From the NCBI GenBank assembly GCA_947652605.1, contig OX393577.1:55824108-55888107 (forward strand): a DNA stretch of 64,000 nt, in the 5' to 3' direction. Below the pieces are notes generated by a model. The model was not told the origin of the DNA, searched no databases, and saw nothing but the letters and a program-made list of their open reading frames with translations. The first letter of the stretch is position 1; each line of letters starts with the position of its first letter. The position numbers and the translations under genes are program-made. Shown piece after piece: positions 1 to 12,368 of the stretch. Origin of the DNA: Elmis aenea (taxonomy: Eukaryota > Arthropoda > Insecta > Coleoptera > Elmidae).

Positions 1-227
1 TGTAGGATAGTTTATTAGTGAAACAGAGTGCCATCTTCAGGACACCGATGGGTGAACTCTAGTATTAAGTAATCATTTCATCCTCATCAATTTCATTTTA
101 TTACATTTCCATTTTATTATATAGAAAAATTAATGGTTGGCCCAGCCGGACCAGTATTAATCACTTACATCATAAAAAAAAAAAAAAAAAAAAAAATCAA
201 TAAAACTTATTTTGGGAATCAAAGGGT

Positions 228-573
228 TAACCTACTTCTGGACATAGTTTTTACTAATATTGGTACATTTATCATAATAAGGCAACAGCTTCTGTATACC
301 CTCCTCATAGAACAGGGCTGCCGCACTGCTCCTTGCATGCCCTGCAAATTTTCAAGAACTGTTCTCAAACTCATTTTACTGGCAACAAATGAATCACCTT
401 TCCTGCAGTCCAGACTAAGCGCCAAGTGACTTTTTATCCTACACTTTGCTGGCCAGCGTGTCTTCAACGATGATGACGTCAAAGCAGATCTGTTCTTTGA
501 AGGTGGTGTACAGAAGCTGATGTCCCGTTCGAGTAAATCTTCCAATAAAGGTGGAAACTATAGGTTTGTTCAC
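228..573. mobile_element. Two mariner transposase C-terminal relics in opposite orientation
   Basis: The minus strand at about 228-318 reads FYEEGIQKLLPYYDKCTNI and ends at a stop after NYVQK. This is the C-terminus of a mariner transposase, with a frameshift upstream. The plus strand at 442-573 reads HFAGQRVFNDDDVKADLFFE and GGVQKLMSRS, the same region of another copy with an internal deletion, ending at TGA. The two pieces meet tail to tail. Neither keeps a catalytic residue and both are dead. Confidence 0.65.
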
Positions 574-1445
574 TGACTAGTTCATGTATCAATTTTGTTA
601 TGTTGGAACAGCCGACTAAACCGTCCGGTGAACTATCAGAGACTGTGTCGGAACGCGATATTGATACTGCGCAAACTCTGATCGTTTACTGTACCGTGCA
701 CATCGCTGTTGGAACAAACCTTATATGCAGAAGTAGGTTAAGGTGTGGCGAATCAAATAAAAATAATTTTTTGTTTTATTTTAATAAGCAAACGTAGGGT
801 TTCCAAATTTCCGACATTTTGGAACCTTCGGGAATCGTGAATGGAAAATCGGGTTTCTCGGGAATTACGGATATCATCTTTTTTATTTACTATTCGTAGA
901 ACACCATTTACAAAAGAACATAATAATTTGATTTAGAAGAGCTAAAATTTGCTGGCCATGTGATAGCATGTCTGGCTGCGTGGTTTTAAACCATTCCTTA
1001 AAGTTTTCCCTGGATTTTTTTCCGTACCTACTGGCAACATAACTGTTGGATCACGATAATTAGGAAAAAGTTCTAAGAGATGCATTGCGAGTAGTGTATT
1101 TATTTCGCATTATGAGTACTAGTGGGTTCAAAGAGATTTTTCCGATTTTCGATTTCTTTTGGGGATTTGAGAACGACAAAGCGTAAACAAATTCGAGGAA
1201 AGAAGGAATTTTCACCCTGAAACATTAACCAAACGGACTTACTCTCCGAATATGCTTAGTATAGGTATTACAAAAGTACCCTATTTTAAAATTAAAGTAT
1301 TGAGCAACATGTTCTATTATAACATTTTGTCTATCAGTCTTTCAAAACCTTATATAAATTTATGGAATAATGTACATTGCTAACTGCGCAGGGCAAACAG
1401 TGTGTATATTTTTTGTTTAAAATTTATTTAATAACAGCATCATAA
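574..1445. other. No gene recognised
   Basis: AT-rich sequence without recognisable coding regions or repeats. The short ORF at 600-797 has no features I can link to a family. Confidence 0.5.
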
Positions 1446-1463
1446 AGTCTTAAAGTCTTAAAG

Positions 1464-1761
1464 TCACATAGAAAAGTATTGTATTGTATTGTAGCGTAAT
1501 GCTAGCGTTCACATAAGCAAAGTAGTGGAATTGCCTTGCAAGCCGCGTTGCAAGACGTTGCAAACTCCAAGCTTCTTGCAATACCCCGTAACAAGAACCA
1601 ATCACAGTGATCTACGGATTAACCCTGCGTATGCGCAATGGCAATCGCCATTAGTGTACAAGTAGCTGGCGCTGCCACTATAATACCTCTATGTGAACGC
1701 TACTCTTGCAATACAATACAATACAATACAATATAATATAATGCAATTCTTTTCTATGTGA
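1464..1761. mobile_element. MITE with (ATTGT)n-rich terminal inverted repeats
   Basis: The left end TCACATAGAAAAGTATTGTA and the right end ...CAATTCTTTTCTATGTGA are inverted repeats. They carry ATTGT/ACAAT pentamer runs and an inner inverted block GCGTTCACAT/ATGTGAACGC. Similarity may extend outward to the flanking GTCTTAAAG/CTTTAGAC. It has no coding capacity. The superfamily is unclear. Confidence 0.7.
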
Positions 1762-1779
1762 ACGCAGCTTTAGACTGCT

Positions 1780-4700
1780 ATTCTGTTAACTTGCCGAGAT
1801 AGTTTTTGTATGAAACCATTAATTTTGTTAACAATATTTCGTATGATTATTATTTTAAAACAGCCATCATCTGGTCCCCTTGGTGTAAAATTAAACTGAC
1901 TTATCCCTGGCGAAAATGGCCCTAAAATTTGAAGGTACATATTTCTAGAATTGTAATTAATTATTTTATTTTTTTGCAGGTAAGAACGTCACTTTGCCGG
2001 AGATAATTCAAGAAGCCATTTGAAGTCGAGAACTATCAAAATTATGTGGATTTGAAAAACGTATGTAGCATGTTGCATGTAAAAAAGATGCGGTAATGGT
2101 TTTTGCAACTTGCAACTGCAGTGTTGTACAACCTGTCTTTGGTTATACTTTTAGTATATTTTTATTTCCTCAAGATATTAGAATGTGTGCTTAAACACAA
2201 AAAAATTATTGTCGTCCTGTTTGACTTATTTCAGAGCCAGTTCTTTCGAATGTTCGGTGTATTCTCTCTTTTTAAGCTAATCGTATTGTGTGAAACGTAA
2301 CACAGTTTTTGTTTGTTAAATCAACAAACGGAAACTGTGTTAGAAACTTTGTGTTAAGCCTCGTCTGTTTGTTAATACCACTTTGAACTTGACACACCCT
2401 GACGGAAAGCCATCCCTTGTAGCCTCTGTCGTGTTTCATGTTCTGAAATTAATCTTTGTGTTTTTGAGTAAGATAAATGTCTAGTAAAATATTCTTAGCG
2501 GAATATTTTGTTTTTACAAAACAAATGAAAATTTTATTTTATCATGCCAATACTGTAAGAAATTTAATATTGATTGACATTTAAAATTAAAAAACGTCGA
2601 ACATATCCACAAAAATAAAAGTCTGCATTAGCATAAATAAGTCGGCTAACACAAAAGGTTTAGTAATGGAGTATTTCAAGTGTCATTGTCAGAGTTGTTC
2701 GTTAAACAACCCGACAATCAGATTAAAGTTGTTAGCTTATAAAAGCGTAACTTTGTCGAAAGCAATAATTAATCTGTGAGCCTCAAATTAATTTATTGTT
2801 GGGGCGATGCTTTTCATTAAACAATTGCTGTTTGGTAGCATCTCCGAGGGAAACATTTAGCGGTAACTCAATAAAACAGTTTTCTCTCTCTTAATGGACA
2901 TTTAGAAGAGGCTTTATAGAAAAAAGTTATTTTTAAAAGTTGCCGTTTTTTCAGTTCTGTATTTTACCGTTTATCTCTTTCAACCTCTTTGCTATCGCTT
3001 TTATAGTCCTTTTATTCGCCGTTCTTCCCTCTTTTTGATGCGTTTTTTATTCATTTCTTTATCTATCAGTCTATTCTTCCTATCTTTTCGACGTTTGTTT
3101 GATTTTCCTTTCGTCTTCTTTCACAGATTTTTTCTCTCTTTCTGTTCACCTTTTTTTTGTCCGTTCTTACATATGAAATAACATCGTCCCTTTGGTTTTT
3201 GATAGCTTTTTTAATCCAATCGTTTCTTCATTCGTCAGGATATTTTTTTCTTCGTTCGACCTTTATTTGTACCTCTTCTCGTTTTTCCTGTTATCTTTGC
3301 GTTGTTTCTTCGATTCCCTACGTTCTTTACTTCTTTGTTAGCCTTCTTGTATAGACCTTCACTAGCCTTTAATTGATATTTTGTTTGTTCATCAAAATGT
3401 TGGATTTAAGCCATGGGGCATGACGAATAAAGGTGCTAATTGTTTTGGTTAAAATTGACGGTCTCTAAGAATATGGTATATAGTTCTGTAATGTTTTAAT
3501 ACATTAAAATTTGCTGTAGCAACATGAACCGGTTTTTAATACTAGTTAATCTGCTAATTAGAAAATAATATGCAGGTTGACAATTATCTACTGCTTTACA
3601 TGGATAAATTGTGATTGGATAGAGTCGCTTAAACTAGCAGAGTTGAGCAGGATTATAAAATAAGATAACTCTCAAAGAAAAATGTTGAACCATCTTTTTC
3701 CATTATGACATTAAAAACGTTGAAAATTGAAGAAAAATGCAATTATGTTGCTATATGCTGTTGGAAAACATTTGAAGCTACTACATTGTTTTTTTTTTCC
3801 AAGGATATGTGGAAAGTTGACAAACGTATTAAAATAATTTTGAAATAGTCGAAAAGCTTCAGATTTTTATAGCCTTCATGACATTTTTTTCAAAAGTTTT
3901 ATGCATATTTTTATTATCAAAAACTACGAACATAAATAGATCAGCTTGTGTATCATTCAAATTAGGATGAATTAAATCTCTTTTTAAATTTTAGTTAGGT
4001 CTCTACATCGGTAAGCTAAAAAGAATTACTAACAACTGTTTTCTATCTCTTATAGTTAAAAAGATATGTAATTAAATTTTATCACTTTTTAGGTTTTTTT
4101 TTGCAGTTTTCACGGAAATGAGGCGACAGTGGTTAATAATTAAAACATTCGTACTTGTGCTCAACTTAGCTAATTTAACCAACTCTCTAGCTTCTATATT
4201 AACAAAGTTACCCACATAATTGTCACCCTGTGTACATGAAACTAAGTTTTAACTTTCCAACGGAGTTTTTCAGCATTTTCAAATTACGAGTATAATTTGT
4301 GATTACCACCTTTAGTTAATCTTGATCAAACGGTTTAACGTTTGATCGGCGTTCAGACTGAATCAGTTCAGAAATAAACAGCTTTTCTCTGTAATTGAGG
4401 AAATTTAATCAGCTTTGCAGTACTTTTCGTTAATTAAACAGATTGAAGAGTTTTTGTCTAAACTTTACCAATCGGAAAGCAGTTTTAGCCGTTTTATAAG
4501 CCTTTAATGTTAACTTGAAGCATAAAAATTTCATTATGAGAGGGTTTGTGACAAAAGACTATAATCTTTAAGGGTAGTGATGCAGACTCGCATGAATAAG
4601 GACTTTGTAGAAGATAAGTAGGTTAACTGGAACGGGACCGGGTCAGAACACGCGATCGATGCGCTCTCCCCTTCTGCCAACGTTTTATCATCGCATTCCA

Positions 4701-5245
4701 GTGATTATATCTGCCCTGCCCTACGTCACCACCCTGTTCAGTAGTATACCTCACCTACCCTACCCCAATTGACCGTGTCCATATATTATGCATGGATTGT
4801 CCCACTTTGAAAACATTTTCTACGAGAAAGTTCCGCGCGCTTTGGTTAACAGCTTTGGTGGCGTTCCGGGATCACAATATACCAGACTTGTTATTGTTTT
4901 AGCACGTTTTAACAACTGTTATCGCATAGTTTTGTTATCTCACGCCAAAAATAAACAATGTGCCGACGATTATCGTCGCTGACATGCATGCAAAATATTC
5001 AATTGAATAACGAACGTTCATTAATGTATGGATATTGGTTATCCCATTTGCGGTTGTAAAAATACATGTAGGTCGCAGCCAGCCGTCTTCGATCGCTAAA
5101 CATATATGTACCTAGCTTAGTAGGTGTGAAGCAAACAACGGTAATTGACAGTTCATAACTATCGTATTTGCAAAAGTTAATTGAAATAGAAGGCGGAAAT
5201 GAAGTTGGGGCAGAAATTGTCATTCACAACACAACGCATTCTTAT
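1780..5245. other. No gene recognised; pyrimidine-rich tract at 2940-3360
   Basis: Mostly AT-rich. Positions 2940-3360 are strongly T/C-rich on the plus strand. Positions 4600-4990 are less AT-rich than their surroundings. An exon-like segment around 1921-2063 is discussed under findings. The block at 4165-4236 resembles subterminal sequence of the CAGGGTG foldback elements and ends in CACCCTGTG. Confidence 0.4.
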
Positions 5246-5247
5246 TG

Positions 5248-5684
5248 CAGTGGAACCTCTATATTCGTCATAAATCCGTTCCTGAAGGACGAACAGATAC
5301 TGAATCTGACGAATATGGAATCAATTTTTTTCATAGGAATTAACTAAAATTGGAATAATCCATTTCCAATCCTAAAACAAAATTTAATGAAATGATGACA
5401 AGTTGAAGAGATAATTATTCTTTAGAATTTGAGTCACTTCCATTCAATTATCAGGTAACTCCAATTTTATTGATTGATGTCTATTTTGTTTCTTTCCCGG
5501 CGATTTACTAGCGCTCGATTTAACAATGAACTTGTCCAATGTTGTCTGTCTCGGCCTGTGTTTAGATTTCGTGAAGGATATAGGATTTTTGGACGATTAT
5601 AGGAGCACTTTTTTACCGAAAAAATGTTACGAGTATAGGATTGGACGATAATAGAAGGGGTTGACGAATAGAGATGTTCCACTG
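5248..5684. mobile_element. Pogo/Tigger-like MITE
   Basis: The ends CAGTGGAACCTCTATATTCG and CGAATAGAGATGTTCCACTG are near-perfect inverted repeats. The sequence CAGTGGAACCTC is typical of pogo/Tigger-type elements. It has no coding capacity. The base pair after the right end is TA; the left flank is TG. Confidence 0.65.
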
Positions 5685-6037
5685 TACTTCTTAAACTGTA
5701 TCAGATTTTTTATTAAATCATTCGCTAATTGTTTAAGTTTGTAGAACTAAGTTTATTTGTCTTTGTATTAGCAAATATTTTATTTTTTATGACAATATAA
5801 AAAAATAAATAGACTAGTGTGGCCACCAAAAGATTTTCGCCGTACATTTGGTGTTTGTGTGTGTTGGTGTATTTTCGTGTATAAAAAGTTTTAGGTGGCG
5901 CTCCAGATATTCTAATTAACCTCTTTTTTTTTTTGTAAATGACGTTTGACAGTATGACTTCATAAAAAATAACTGTTTTTTTTAACTTCAAGAGTTGCAA
6001 GAAAGTCAAAAAACTGGGAACTCTTCTCCATAAATTT

Positions 6038-6915
6038 TCGCTAGATGGCGATAAGTCTAAGAACCGTCATGGCCAACTTCATTCATAATCCGCTCAGCTG
6101 ATAATATCTAATAAACATATATTGCTAGTAGTTCAAATTTTGCGTAACATAGTCAACGGTACAGATATACATCCTCTCTTTTTAATGCGGCGATTGGACC
6201 ATTGAGAGCTAATATACATCGGATTGGACAACGTGAGAAGCGCGCGTAATGTTCACCTAATTTTTGACAGTTTAAAAATATGACATTTGACGTTGATAAT
6301 CTAAGATTTTTAGAAACTACAATAAACATAAAATTTTGTTCTGAGGTTAGTACTAATTCGTAAATTCGCCTTGGATTGTTAAACATCGATGTCTGCCCGC
6401 GTAATTAGCAAAAATCACGTTTCATAACATGACCTCAACAATTTTCATACAAGTTCTGTTAATAATCCTAGTTTAATTTGATTTTCTATGTTTGCTGCCA
6501 ACTGTGAAAAGTACACCTTAGAAAGAGAGGTACATATTTCCATTTCATTCAATCGGCTTCACTTTCCACTCATTGGGAAGATAGGGAATGCGCGATATAT
6601 GTTTATTAAATATATGGCTCAGCTACTAGCTTTAGCTCCGCTAGTAGCTGAGCGGATTCTGAATGAAGTTGGCCAAGGATCCTGTGTTTGCACTAGGTGG
6701 GATCTTAATTTTGAACAAAACTAACTTCAAATGTGGGTAAAGCATTATTATAGGTATACATACTCTGATTGATTAAATTTGAATTTTGCGAATTTTTAGC
6801 GAAGGCTTGTAAATCTCGTTGACTAGGTCAAAATTTTGTACAGGAAGCGGTTCTTAAACTTATCACCATCTAGCAAAAATGTATGGCGAACGGTTCTTAG
6901 ACTTATCGCCATCTA
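6038..6915. repeat. Composite inverted repeat with a short palindrome
   Basis: The block at 6047-6100 (GATGGCGATAAGTCTAAGAA, then GGCCAACTTCATTCATAATC) recurs inverted in two parts: at 6648-6676 (GAATGAAGTTGGCC) and at 6886-6908 (TTCTTAGACTTATCGCCATC). At 6617-6655 a 14-bp hairpin (GCTCAGCTACTAGC / GCTAGTAGCTGAGC) sits beside it. This looks like a rearranged foldback transposon. Confidence 0.5.
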
Positions 6916-7221
6916 TGGGATAATTTACGGAACTAATTAACGACCTCAGTCGGTTTTATATGGGAGTTTCCCAACCTGTGTAGTAGACCGTGGTCAATAT
7001 GACGTTTCATAAAAAATCATTACTGTTTTGTTAAACTTCAAGAGATTTGACAAAAAGTCCATATGTTCTGTGGTCCATATTATTAAAAAAAAATTACAAA
7101 AATTGTAGAAGCAGTTTTTTTTTTTTAGAAAAATCGAATCAACATTTTATTTTTTAACAATAATTCCGTAACTTAAAATTTTTCAAAAAAATCTAACGGG
7201 GATGTATTATAGGCCTCAATA

Positions 7222-7843
7222 CAGGGTGTGTATAAATTGACGGAAGCGCTACACGTGACCATGTTCTTCGTAAAATTCTGTCGAAAATCTTGATACAAAA
7301 ATGTTGTACCATGCTTCCTATGGCCTCAGGAACCATTAAAAGAAAAAAAAATTGGCAACATTGCATAGATTGATTTGCGTTTGGACATTTTTTTATCAGC
7401 AATTTTTACTTGGGTATTTACAATTTTTGTTCGAACTGAAAGCCTTCAGTTCGTAACATAGTCTGCAAACTTTTGGGTGTCGTAAAACACAAACTAGAAA
7501 TAATTACGAGAAAAACAGAGATGACAGCTAAAGACAATGTTGCCGTATGTATTATTTTCATTCAAATCAGTGATTTACATATTTTCAACACCAGTTTTTG
7601 AAAGAAAGAACACAATATCTAGGAAAAAATACTATTCGAAATTTATTTTTATTCCAAATTGCAGCTTTTTCATTAAAAAATATTAAATAATAACGCTTAT
7701 TTAAGGACTAAATGTCAAAACTTTGAGGACCCCTTACAGACACAGCAAGCATGGTACAACATTTTCGTATTAAGATTTTCGACTTAGAATTTTACGAAGA
7801 ACATCACCACGTGTAGCGCATCCGCCTATTTTTACACACCCTG
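7222..7843. mobile_element. Foldback element, family A copy 1 (inverted relative to copies 2 and 3)
   Basis: A 622-bp element with ends CAGGGTGTGTATAAATTGAC and TTTTTACACACCCTG between TA dinucleotides and terminal inverted repeats of about 95 bp. The subterminal part contains GCGCTACACGTG and TTCTTCGTAAAATTC. Two other copies lie at 21403-22025 and 24671-25295 in the opposite orientation. I find no ORF. It sits exactly between two copies of a flanking sequence (see findings). Confidence 0.85.
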
Positions 7844-8231
7844 TATCCATACTCTGATTGATTAAATTTGAATTTTACGAAAAATCGAATCAACATTTTA
7901 TTTTTTTTAAATAATTCCGTAACTTAAAATTTGTCAAAAAAATCTAACGGGGATGTATTATAGGCCTCAATATAAACTACACTTCTACGTAAAAAGAATA
8001 TATTTATCTCTTAACGTTATTCTGTTATTTTAGATTAACGTAAAAAATGTTAACATCCTCTATATTAGTTATTATTTCAGATATCAATTGAAAGTCATCG
8101 CAAAAATACCCAAAAAGTGTTCAGGGGACTCCAAAACGTGTTAATCCGTCCAAATTTTGCATTTAAAAATGTCTGTGATCACAATATTTTCTTAATATTA
8201 CATAGTAGCCTGGCGAAAGTAAAAAAAATTA

Positions 8232-8595
8232 TGCCGAATTTACATTGTTATAGTAGCTAATGCAAGTAACTAAATCAAGTACCTAAGGGAAATTAGATAC
8301 TTGCAACGTGTAGACAGTTTCGTTTAGTACTTGCGCAAGTTAACAATTTCGTGACTTAATGAATAAAGTAAATAGAAATCATTACTATTTACTTGAAGAC
8401 GATATTCCTTTTTTTCTAATTACTAAACAATTTCACTAAATTGGGTGTAGACCACGTATATATTGTGTAAACACTCACTAAACCAAAATTTTGACAAGGT
8501 TTGCTACTTGATTAGTGACTTGCTTTAGCTACTTGATTTAGTATTTAAGTAACTTGAATTAGCTACTATACCAATGCCAATGTAAACTCGGCATT
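8232..8595. mobile_element. MITE with long terminal inverted repeats
   Basis: The left end ATGCCGAATTTACATTG, then TATAGTAGCTAATGCAAGTA, is matched inverted at the right end (TTGAATTAGCTACTATA, then CAATGTAAACTCGGCAT). The flanking TTA...TAA could be a 3-bp duplication as in PIF/Harbinger-type MITEs; this is an inference. Non-coding. Confidence 0.7.
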
Positions 8596-10250
8596 AACCA
8601 AAAATTCTTTTACACCCAGTATTGTAAACGATTCAGTTGTAAGATACTGTAAGTTATTTGTAAACAGCACTACTGTGTCAATTTTAAGTATAAAAAAGTG
8701 AAAAGTTAAACAAAAAACATAGATATTACAGGTCTGTGTTTTAAAGTAGCTGCCATTAAAGTTAACCAAAACAAAATTATAGTTTTTAGGGCCTGGGAAC
8801 TTAAAAATTATGATATTTAATCTTTTGTTTGAATTTATATTGTCTGTACTGCATTTGTTACCGACTTGTTTACGGTTTTCTTTTTTTTTCTAATTTTAAG
8901 TGGAAGGAATTTTTGTATAATAAAATTTAATAACCTTTTTGATCTTTGACCGAATGAGATAAACTTTCGCAGACCTCAAAATGTTCGTGTTTTCATTTTA
9001 GACATAATTAATGATTATTAGAATGTTCATACGTACGCTTATTATGTTTTTTGTTTTTGGGTCACCAAGTAATTTAAATTAAAAAAACAGAATTGCTTTA
9101 ATAAACTTGTAAATAGCATTTCGCTGATATGCTGTGCCAGATTTTGGCTGTAAGTTACTCGAATTGTTTGATCTTCTCTTGGATATTTTACAAATATTTT
9201 ATTAGGGTGGCTGTTGCGTAGGGATTTGCGATAAAAGAAAAACTGTATTTGCGACAATAAAAAATGTTTTAGCACTTGTATACCCACGTTTGAATGCATT
9301 TGTTAGTTTTATCCGTGTATCCGCTTACCTTGAATACAGTTTTTGTGGTGCGATTACAAGTGCGTTAATTTAATTGCCCTATTTGCATATTTTACAAGTT
9401 TATTTTACATAATATGATTACCTAAAAACTAGTTTTAATCAAATAATGTACAAAAAAAGTATTCATGCGGTATAATTAGTAATTTTCAATAAACAGATAA
9501 CAGTACTTATAGAAAATTGCATTTGTGGAATGTGAAAAGTAACATAAGAATCTAAATTAAAAGTGTCCATATCGTGCTAAGTTCCTGAAATCTTCTAAAA
9601 AAACGAAAAAAGTCGATATAAAATTTTTACATTTCTTTCTTCCCACGAATAAGTCATCTGTTTTATTTCTTACTAACTTTATCACAATTACTTAATACAT
9701 TCGCATCCACAATTAGCTACAAAACAGATCGAACTTTGACAACTAATAAAAAACAAACAATAGATGATCTGTTGTTGTCAAAATCCAAGGCACCCTTAGA
9801 TATACTATTTAGTAATAATTTTGGTTTTTGCAAATTTATAGGAAAGTAATAAAAATAGATATAAAAATCCATACATTTTTGAAATCAGAAAAAAATAAGC
9901 TCGTTAGTGAACCTATAGCCAACTATGGTTTCCATTTAAAAAGAAGCGAGTTTGGCTTCTCAAAAACTGAGTGTGCCATGACTTTTTAGATATTTTTTTT
10001 CTAATTCTACGTACAATTATCTACAAGAATCATTTTAGAGTTAAGTTTTACCATAGGTGGCTGGAACTATTTAACATTGAAAAATTGTCTGTTTTTAGTT
10101 TTTTCAAAATATTTAATAAAAGTTGAAGGTGTAGGTGAAATGTCAAAATGGCATTAAATTTGTCTTGAAATTCTGCCCAACTTTGCTAATTTAACCGACT
10201 ATGCAACTCTTACAATAACAAAGGTACCCATACAACACATGTGAGGGAGA
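8596..10250. other. No gene recognised
   Basis: AT-rich DNA. Pieces at about 9910-9990 (TAGCCAACTATGGTTTCCAT) and 10185-10245 (GCTAATTTAACCGACT) match blocks found inside the CAGGGTG foldback elements, so decayed copies are likely. Nothing else is supported. Confidence 0.4.
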
Positions 10251-10253
10251 CCG

Positions 10254-11170
10254 TTGCACCATGGAACACTTTTGAGATTTTATTTTTTTAAATTTTTAAT
10301 AATAATTTTTTGGTATTAACTAATGAAGATCCTTTTACAATTTGCTGTTTGTATTTCTATGTTTTACAGCTCTATTAACAAACAAAAAAATTAAATATGA
10401 TGTTATGAAAAGTGTTCAATGGTACAACATGGTCATGTACTCATGTACCATGGAACACACCCTCTTGTACATTGGAACACGGGGAAATGGCTGTAAAAAA
10501 TAATTTAAAATACAGTTTTCAGTTCTACAAAGAATAATATCCCGGAATTATGAAATGTGTCTTGACAAAATAGCCAATTTAACATTCTACATTTTGCAGG
10601 CTTCTGTAACTGATGTTTTTGTTCCGGGAGCAGTCAAAACTGCTTCTACAGCTTTTCTTATAGCATCTGGATCAATTGGGGCCCTCTTAACGCCACTCTT
10701 ACTTCTTGGCATAGCGATCTGATACAAAAAAAAAACAAAAAAGTTATAGGATTGTATATTTTGGAACATGTTCCATGGTACATGATGTTGTGTGTTCCAA
10801 GGTACAAGAGGGAGCGAAAATAAATAAACATGTCGGCCTAAGCTAGTGGTTAGAATAAAACATTAACTACAGTACATGAATCTACTCAACACAAGATCAG
10901 CAACACACTGTAAATGATGATATCGTCAAACACAACTTTGTTTTCGGTTAAAAAATCGATTACAACACTCGAAATATTTACTTTTGATACTTCAAAAACG
11001 GTTTCATTAACTCAACGCGTGTTTTCGAGTCAAACAAGACAGATCTGCCGTTAGAGACACCTAGTGACATTCTTCACATCATGGTGATGGATTTAGCCCG
11101 CCAAGTGCCAGCACTATTTAGAATCCGCAAATGTTCCAAGGTACACTATGCTCAAGGTACAACACTCCCC
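10254..11170. mobile_element. Probable transposon relic with repeated GTTCCAWGGTACA motifs
   Basis: At least seven copies of a palindromic motif close to TGTTCCAAGGTACA or its complement occur here (near 10256, 10409, 10452, 10472, 10770, 10793, 11134). Two of them form an inverted pair with CCCTCTTGTAC / GTACAAGAGGG around the ORF at 10587-10769. The pattern resembles subterminal transposase-binding repeats flanking a coding remnant. The element's ends are not clear. Confidence 0.5.
10587..10712 (-). pseudogene. N-terminal HTH fragment of a pogo/psq-type transposase
   Basis: From an ATG at 10712 the frame reads MPRSKSGVKRAPIDPDAIRK, then AVEAVLTAPGTKTSVTEACK, and stops at 10587. The pattern (basic start, DPDAIRKAVEAVL, then TEACKM) resembles the psq/pogo helix-turn-helix that begins pogo-type transposases and CENP-B-like proteins. 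The rest of the domain and the DDE region are absent. It lies between inverted GTTCCAWGGTACA motifs. The call rests on pattern recognition only. Confidence 0.5.
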
Positions 11171-11204
11171 TATATTATGGCCACCCTGTATCAATAAAAT
11201 ACCA

Positions 11205-11290
11205 AATACAATGGGAGTCGCTTATAACGCGGTTCAGATACAACCTCGCAAACCCGCGTTATATGATAACCGCGGTATAACCAAATTATA
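11205..11290. repeat. Pogo/Tigger-like terminal fragment
   Basis: The segment contains CGCTTATAACGCGGTT and ATAACCGCGGTATAACC, the CG-rich hairpin-like ends of Tigger/pogo-type elements. No matching right end was found. Confidence 0.4.
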
Positions 11291-11404
11291 GAAAATTTTA
11301 TATTTTTATTTTAAAAAACTTAGTTTTTAACATTTTCTTTATTAAATAATAATAATAGGCTTTATTTAGTTATAAAAGAAACTATTTATACATCAATCTT
11401 TACA

Positions 11405-11640
11405 ACTAATACTTCAAATTAAAATTGCAGTTTTACATGGGTCTTACAACCTTCTTTAAACGCATGCAGATTAACAGAATATTTTAATTCGTTTGGTAAT
11501 TGATTAAATAATTTTAGCCCTTTGTAATAGAGCGAGTTCTGTGTACTACTTTTTTTACATTTAGGCAGTCTAAAATGTTCTCTTTGTCTTGTTTCATAAT
11601 CATGCTGTTCATTGTTGTATATTTGTATGTATTATTTAAA
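11405..11640 (-). pseudogene. Jockey/R1-like LINE reverse-transcriptase C-terminus
   Basis: The minus strand reads HDYETRQREHFRLPKCKKSS, then LYYKGLKLFNQLPNELKYSV and NLHAFKEGCKTHV. This matches the C-terminal tail of jockey-like LINE ORF2 proteins (pattern YxTR...LYYxGxxLxNxLPxxLK...FKxxxK). Only about 70 residues remain. The RT catalytic part is absent, so this is a 5'-truncated LINE copy. Confidence 0.75.
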
Positions 11641-12368
11641 GAAACTTAATAAAAAAAACTCTGTTCGCCATTATAAACACAAGTAGGAACGAAAATAAAA
11701 CGGCTTTCACTGTAAGTAGTGAATATATTCTAATGACGTTTTAAAAAATACCGATTTAGTAGTCGGAAGTCGGCTATTTTTCTGCCAACTCCCCATCCCT
11801 GATCATATAGCATAAAAATCGAACATGACTTCCATAAGAAATAAAAAAGTTCACCATCGGAACTAGAAAATTAAGCAGGGTTAATTTTTGTCTAGTCTAT
11901 CCTTGGAATACAAAATCTAATATTTCTAACGTTGATAATAAGAAAATTATAATTAAAACACGATAAAATTTCCAGGATTTCCAGGAACTGGGCACAATAT
12001 GGACACTTTCATTTTAAATTTTTAGCAGGCTTATAAAAACGCATTTCTTTGCTAATTTGACTAACCTACTCTCTTTAAATATTTCCAAGATTCCCATCTG
12101 TATATGCTTTCAGAACGTAGGCAAATTTTATGTGAATGAAGATTATTTTATTGAAGTAAACGTACTTTTAATCAAGTTATTTGTTGGGTTTCAATAAAAC
12201 CCTCCATTTCTTTTATTTCATATGTAACCACCCAACTGCAAGAGAGTTTGGTAACTTTTAAATGATTGCGCTCGTCATACTACTTTCAATTCATTCTTAT
12301 ATCATTCTTTCTGGGGGCTTGGCCTTACGTTTGTTGGTATTATTAATACATTCGTACCATGTACTGTA

